Position numbers and translations under genes: made by a program
The notes under the pieces: generated by a model
Told to the model about the DNA's origin: nothing
The model's database searches: none
Seen by the model: the letters and a program-made list of their open reading frames with translations, nothing else
DNA from: Phycisphaeraceae bacterium
Lineage (GTDB): Bacteria > Planctomycetota > Phycisphaerae > Phycisphaerales > Phycisphaeraceae
Direction: 5' to 3'
DNA: 41,446 nt
Assembly: GCA_028277745.1 (NCBI GenBank)
Contig: JANQFR010000030.1
Span: forward strand, 1-41,446
Part shown: one piece after another, positions 39,310 through 41,446 of the stretch
Layout of the letters: every line of letters begins with the position of its first letter
Position numbering within the stretch: position 1 is the stretch's first letter

Positions 39310-40041
39310 ATGTCGCAGTCATGCCATGCGCCGCGCGAGCGGCTTGGACAACTCACTCCGCGGGAACACGAGGTGCTCGTCCTTATCGGACAGGGCCTGA
39401 GCCTGCCGCAGATCGCGGCGAAGCTCTTTCGCAGCCTCAAAACCATTCAATCGCACCGCCAATCGCTCGGACGCAAACTGAACGCCCACAACGCCGTGGA
39501 ACTCGCCCGCATCGCCTTCGCGGAGGGGCTGGTCCGGGACGGCGCCGGCCAGACGCTCCCGGCCCCGCCCGCCGCACCGCCCCCGGCGACGCCCGCCGAG
39601 ACCCTCTCTCCGTTCAGCGAGTTGCTCGCCCGCAACATCGCGGCGACCCTCGAAGCGCCCCACGTCCTGATCGCCAACGCCGACCGGCCCGACGCCGATC
39701 ACGTCCGCCTCCTCGCGCTGTGGTCCGGCGGGCGGGCGCTGCCGACCCATTCAACCCCGGTCGCCCACTCGCCCCTGCGCATCGCCCTGCTGGAACGCGC
39801 CTGCATCCTGACCCAGGACGCCCGCCATCTCTTCCCGCGCGACTCCCTGCTGGTCCGTCTTCAGGCCAACGGCTTCGCCGCCGCGGCGCTCGGCCGCGAT
39901 GCCGGGGGCCTCGCGGTGATCGCCGTGATCCACCATCACCCCCTCCAGCGGCCGAGATGGACCCAGCGGATGCTCCGCACCTTCGCCCGCATCGCCGCCC
40001 AGGACGAAACGCCCCTTTCCCCCAGTGACGCCGCCGCCTGA
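39310..40041 (+). CDS. LuxR-type regulator with N-terminal HTH
   Basis: A 243-residue protein. Residues 12-70 form a LuxR/GerE helix-turn-helix (LTPREHEVLVLIGQGLSLPQ, then TIQSHRQSLGRKLNAHNAVE). A Pro/Ala-rich linker (residues about 80-98) joins it to a C-terminal domain of about 140 residues, perhaps GAF-like (LLARNIAATLEAPHVLIANA, LARLQ-like LVRLQANGFAAAALGRD). In most LuxR proteins the HTH is C-terminal, so this is an inverted order. A TTG at 39241 could extend it by 23 residues, but ATG 39310 is simpler. It is transcribed away from the PilZ/pseudo-receiver gene. Confidence 0.8.
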   Translation: MSQSCHAPRERLGQLTPREHEVLVLIGQGLSLPQIAAKLFRSLKTIQSHRQSLGRKLNAHNAVELARIAFAEGLVRDGAGQTLPAPPAAPPPATPAETLSPFSELLARNIAATLEAPHVLIANADRPDADHVRLLALWSGGRALPTHSTPVAHSPLRIALLERACILTQDARHLFPRDSLLVRLQANGFAAAALGRDAGGLAVIAVIHHHPLQRPRWTQRMLRTFARIAAQDETPLSPSDAAA

Positions 40042-40162
40042 GCGGTCTATCTTTTCCTATCCGGGAAATGATTGTTAAATGGGAAACAGGTCGCGTCATT
40101 CATTGATATCCCAATCTCATCCAGATATCCTCCCCCGTTGAAAACCACATCAGGAGCCTGCC

Positions 40163-41155
40163 GTGTCTGTCACGATTTACTTTGTGATTTACAGTGCTGC
40201 GATCGTCATCGCGTCCCTGGTGGGCGGATGGACGCCGATGTGGGTCCGCCTCACGCACCGCCGGCTGCAGATCGCCACCAGCCTCATCGCCGGCTTCATG
40301 CTCGGTGTGGCGCTGCTTCACCTGATGCCGCACGCGCTGCTCATGGGCGCCTCGATCACCACGATCGCCATCTCCATGCTGGCCGGCCTGCTGGCGATGT
40401 TCTTCCTCGAACGCTTCTTCAGCTACCACCACCACACCGCCCCCGGGGAGGAGGGGCTGCCACCGGTCACGGCCGACCCGGAGCCCGCCGCCGACTGCGA
40501 CCGCGCCCCCGGCGAGCCGATCGATCACCAGCACGGCCACCAGCACGACCCCGGGTCGCACACGCTGTCGTGGACCGGCGTGGGCGTCGGGCTGGTGATG
40601 CACTCGGTCATCGCCGGCGCCGCCCTCGCCGCCAGCATGGCCGCCGAGGCCGGCCACGCCATCGCCCTGCCCGGCTTCGCGGTCTTCCTGGTCATCGTCC
40701 TCCACAAGCCCTTCGATTCGATGACCCTGCTCACCCTGATGAAAGCCAGCGGCTGGCCGTCGGCGACGCAGCACCTGGTCAACACCCTGTTCGCGCTGGC
40801 GGTCCCCCTCGGCGGCGTGCTGTTCTTCCTGGGCATCCAGTCCCTCGACGCCCACGACAACCATTTCATCGGCGCCGCCGTCGCCGTCGCCGCCGGCGTG
40901 TTCCTCTGCGTCGCCCTGGCCGACCTGCTCCCCGAGGTCCATTTCCACAAGCACGACCGCGGCCTGCTCTCGGCCGCCCTCCTGGCGGGCTTGGGCCTGG
41001 CCGCCGTCATCGCCTACTTCGAGCATTCCTCCCACGCCCATCACGATGGCCACGGCCACGGCACGCCCGCCCACCAGGCGCCGGCGGGACACGATGGCCA
41101 TGACCACGGCCACGACGGTCATGATCATCATGGCCACGATCACCACGACCACTGA
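40163..41155 (+). CDS. ZIP family divalent metal transporter
   Basis: A 330-residue membrane protein of the ZIP family, importing zinc, iron or similar ions into the cytoplasm. About eight membrane segments can be drawn. The metal-path motifs are HLMPHALLM in TM2, LVMHSVIAGAALAASM in TM4 and IVLHKPFDSMTL in TM5. A His-rich cytoplasmic loop (DHQHGHQHDPGSH) lies between TM3 and TM4, and the C-terminal tail has about 17 His in 40 residues. The GTG start at 40163 is supported by GGAG six bases upstream. The metal cannot be named from sequence, although the His-rich tail favours zinc. It stands after the LuxR-type gene on the same strand, 121 bp away. Confidence 0.92.
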   Translation: MSVTIYFVIYSAAIVIASLVGGWTPMWVRLTHRRLQIATSLIAGFMLGVALLHLMPHALLMGASITTIAISMLAGLLAMFFLERFFSYHHHTAPGEEGLPPVTADPEPAADCDRAPGEPIDHQHGHQHDPGSHTLSWTGVGVGLVMHSVIAGAALAASMAAEAGHAIALPGFAVFLVIVLHKPFDSMTLLTLMKASGWPSATQHLVNTLFALAVPLGGVLFFLGIQSLDAHDNHFIGAAVAVAAGVFLCVALADLLPEVHFHKHDRGLLSAALLAGLGLAAVIAYFEHSSHAHHDGHGHGTPAHQAPAGHDGHDHGHDGHDHHGHDHHDH

Positions 41156-41366
41156 TTGACGTCAACCTAAGGACAGAGAATCATCTTCTGCAACATGAGG
41201 CTCCGACGGTGCGGCTTCTCAGCCGCTCCGGTGGGGGAGCCGCGCACGCCGAGAGCGACCGGGTTGCTGAGGCACTTCGTATCGTTTTGTTTTTGAGCCG
41301 CCCTGTCGACAAGACGTATTACAAAAACACAGACGTCGAAAGCGCAGAGCCCCGCATGCGCGGGGA
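41156..41366. other. Noncoding region after the ZIP gene
   Basis: It begins with the palindrome TTGACGTCAA (41156-41165) immediately after the stop codon. A hairpin CCCCGC-ATGC-GCGGGG lies near 41351-41365. A 71-codon plus-strand frame from a GTG at 41209 lacks a Shine-Dalgarno sequence and protein character, so I leave it out. Confidence 0.35.
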
Positions 41367-41446
41367 TTATGCAAGGTTGAGCCTGATCCTGGCCGCGTTG
41401 ATCAGTAGTTTGGCGTGCACGTAACGCCGGACGCGTCCGAGCCGCC
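41367..41446 (-). CDS. Possible C-terminal end of a gene cut by the right edge
   Basis: On the minus strand a frame entering from the right edge encodes RRYVHAKLLINAARIRLNLA and stops at TAA (41369-41367). The basic amphipathic helix ending looks like a genuine protein terminus and is reminiscent of some transposase ends. Only 25 residues are visible, so no family can be assigned. Confidence 0.3.
   Translation of the reverse strand, partial: RLGRVRRYVHAKLLINAARIRLNLA

Noticed and set aside
40042..40162. GAAATGATTGTTAAATGGG-like tract before the ZIP gene as a Zur box
   Set aside because: Only one half-site resembles the known Zur consensus and the dyad is poor.
41209..41424. 71-codon plus-strand frame at the right end
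   Set aside because: GTG start without Shine-Dalgarno sequence, mixed composition, and it passes through a hairpin.

Overview
The window is high-GC, gene-dense bacterial DNA. Several traits point to Planctomycetota, probably class Phycisphaerae: small membrane proteins ending in a C-x2-C-GYDLR zinc ribbon, a DUF3179 protein, a fused indolepyruvate:ferredoxin oxidoreductase, many short lipoproteins, and palindromic TAGCC...GGCTA repeats between genes. This placement is inferred from protein style; no rRNA gene is present. I saw no tRNA, CRISPR array or complete insertion sequence.

Layout. 1-6260 (minus): the 5' part of rpoC (cut by the left edge) and all of rpoB, with a likely promoter just upstream and no rplJ/rplL beside them. 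6293-10663 (minus): an RND efflux pump and its lipoprotein adaptor, with no outer-membrane channel. 10848-14544: a possible accessory module with an XRE regulator, a small promoter-equipped ORF overlapping its 3' end, and a 931-residue phage-like beta-structured protein closed by a strong terminator. 14613-18908: a PTPS-III-type pterin enzyme (minus) diverging from an Hsp70 with an unusual insert, a PgeF/YfiH-type enzyme and an orphan ABC ATPase. 19000-22785: a candidate small RNA, two lipoproteins, a Cys/Arg-rich secreted protein, and a 47-residue secreted peptide ahead of an unrecognised protein with a possible DNA-binding segment. 22825-29045: the 2-oxoacid oxidoreductase (minus) divergent from a ketoacyl-ACP synthase and a DUF3179 protein. 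29142-32519 (minus): a Cache-HAMP-SpoIIE phosphatase, a zinc-ribbon membrane protein and a methyltransferase. 32560-34100 (plus): tmk and an SMP-30 hydrolase, overlapping by ATGA.

34187-37674 (minus) is a compact four-gene envelope operon: two LpoB-like lipoproteins, a COG3014-like lipoprotein and a YcfL-like lipoprotein. This grouping recalls the proteobacterial LpoB/YcfL neighbourhood linked to penicillin-binding protein control. 37909-41155 holds a PilZ-like/pseudo-receiver protein, a LuxR-type regulator with its HTH at the N terminus, and a His-rich ZIP metal transporter. The right edge may carry the end of another gene.

The most unusual signals are the palindromic repeats. At least eight dispersed copies are visible. 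One 54-bp copy lies in frame inside the N-terminal coding region of the YcfL-like gene. A different palindrome-bearing segment lies in frame inside the Hsp70 nucleotide-binding domain. The other candidates for novelty are the small secreted peptide locus (20460-22785) and the XRE/small-ORF/beta-protein module.
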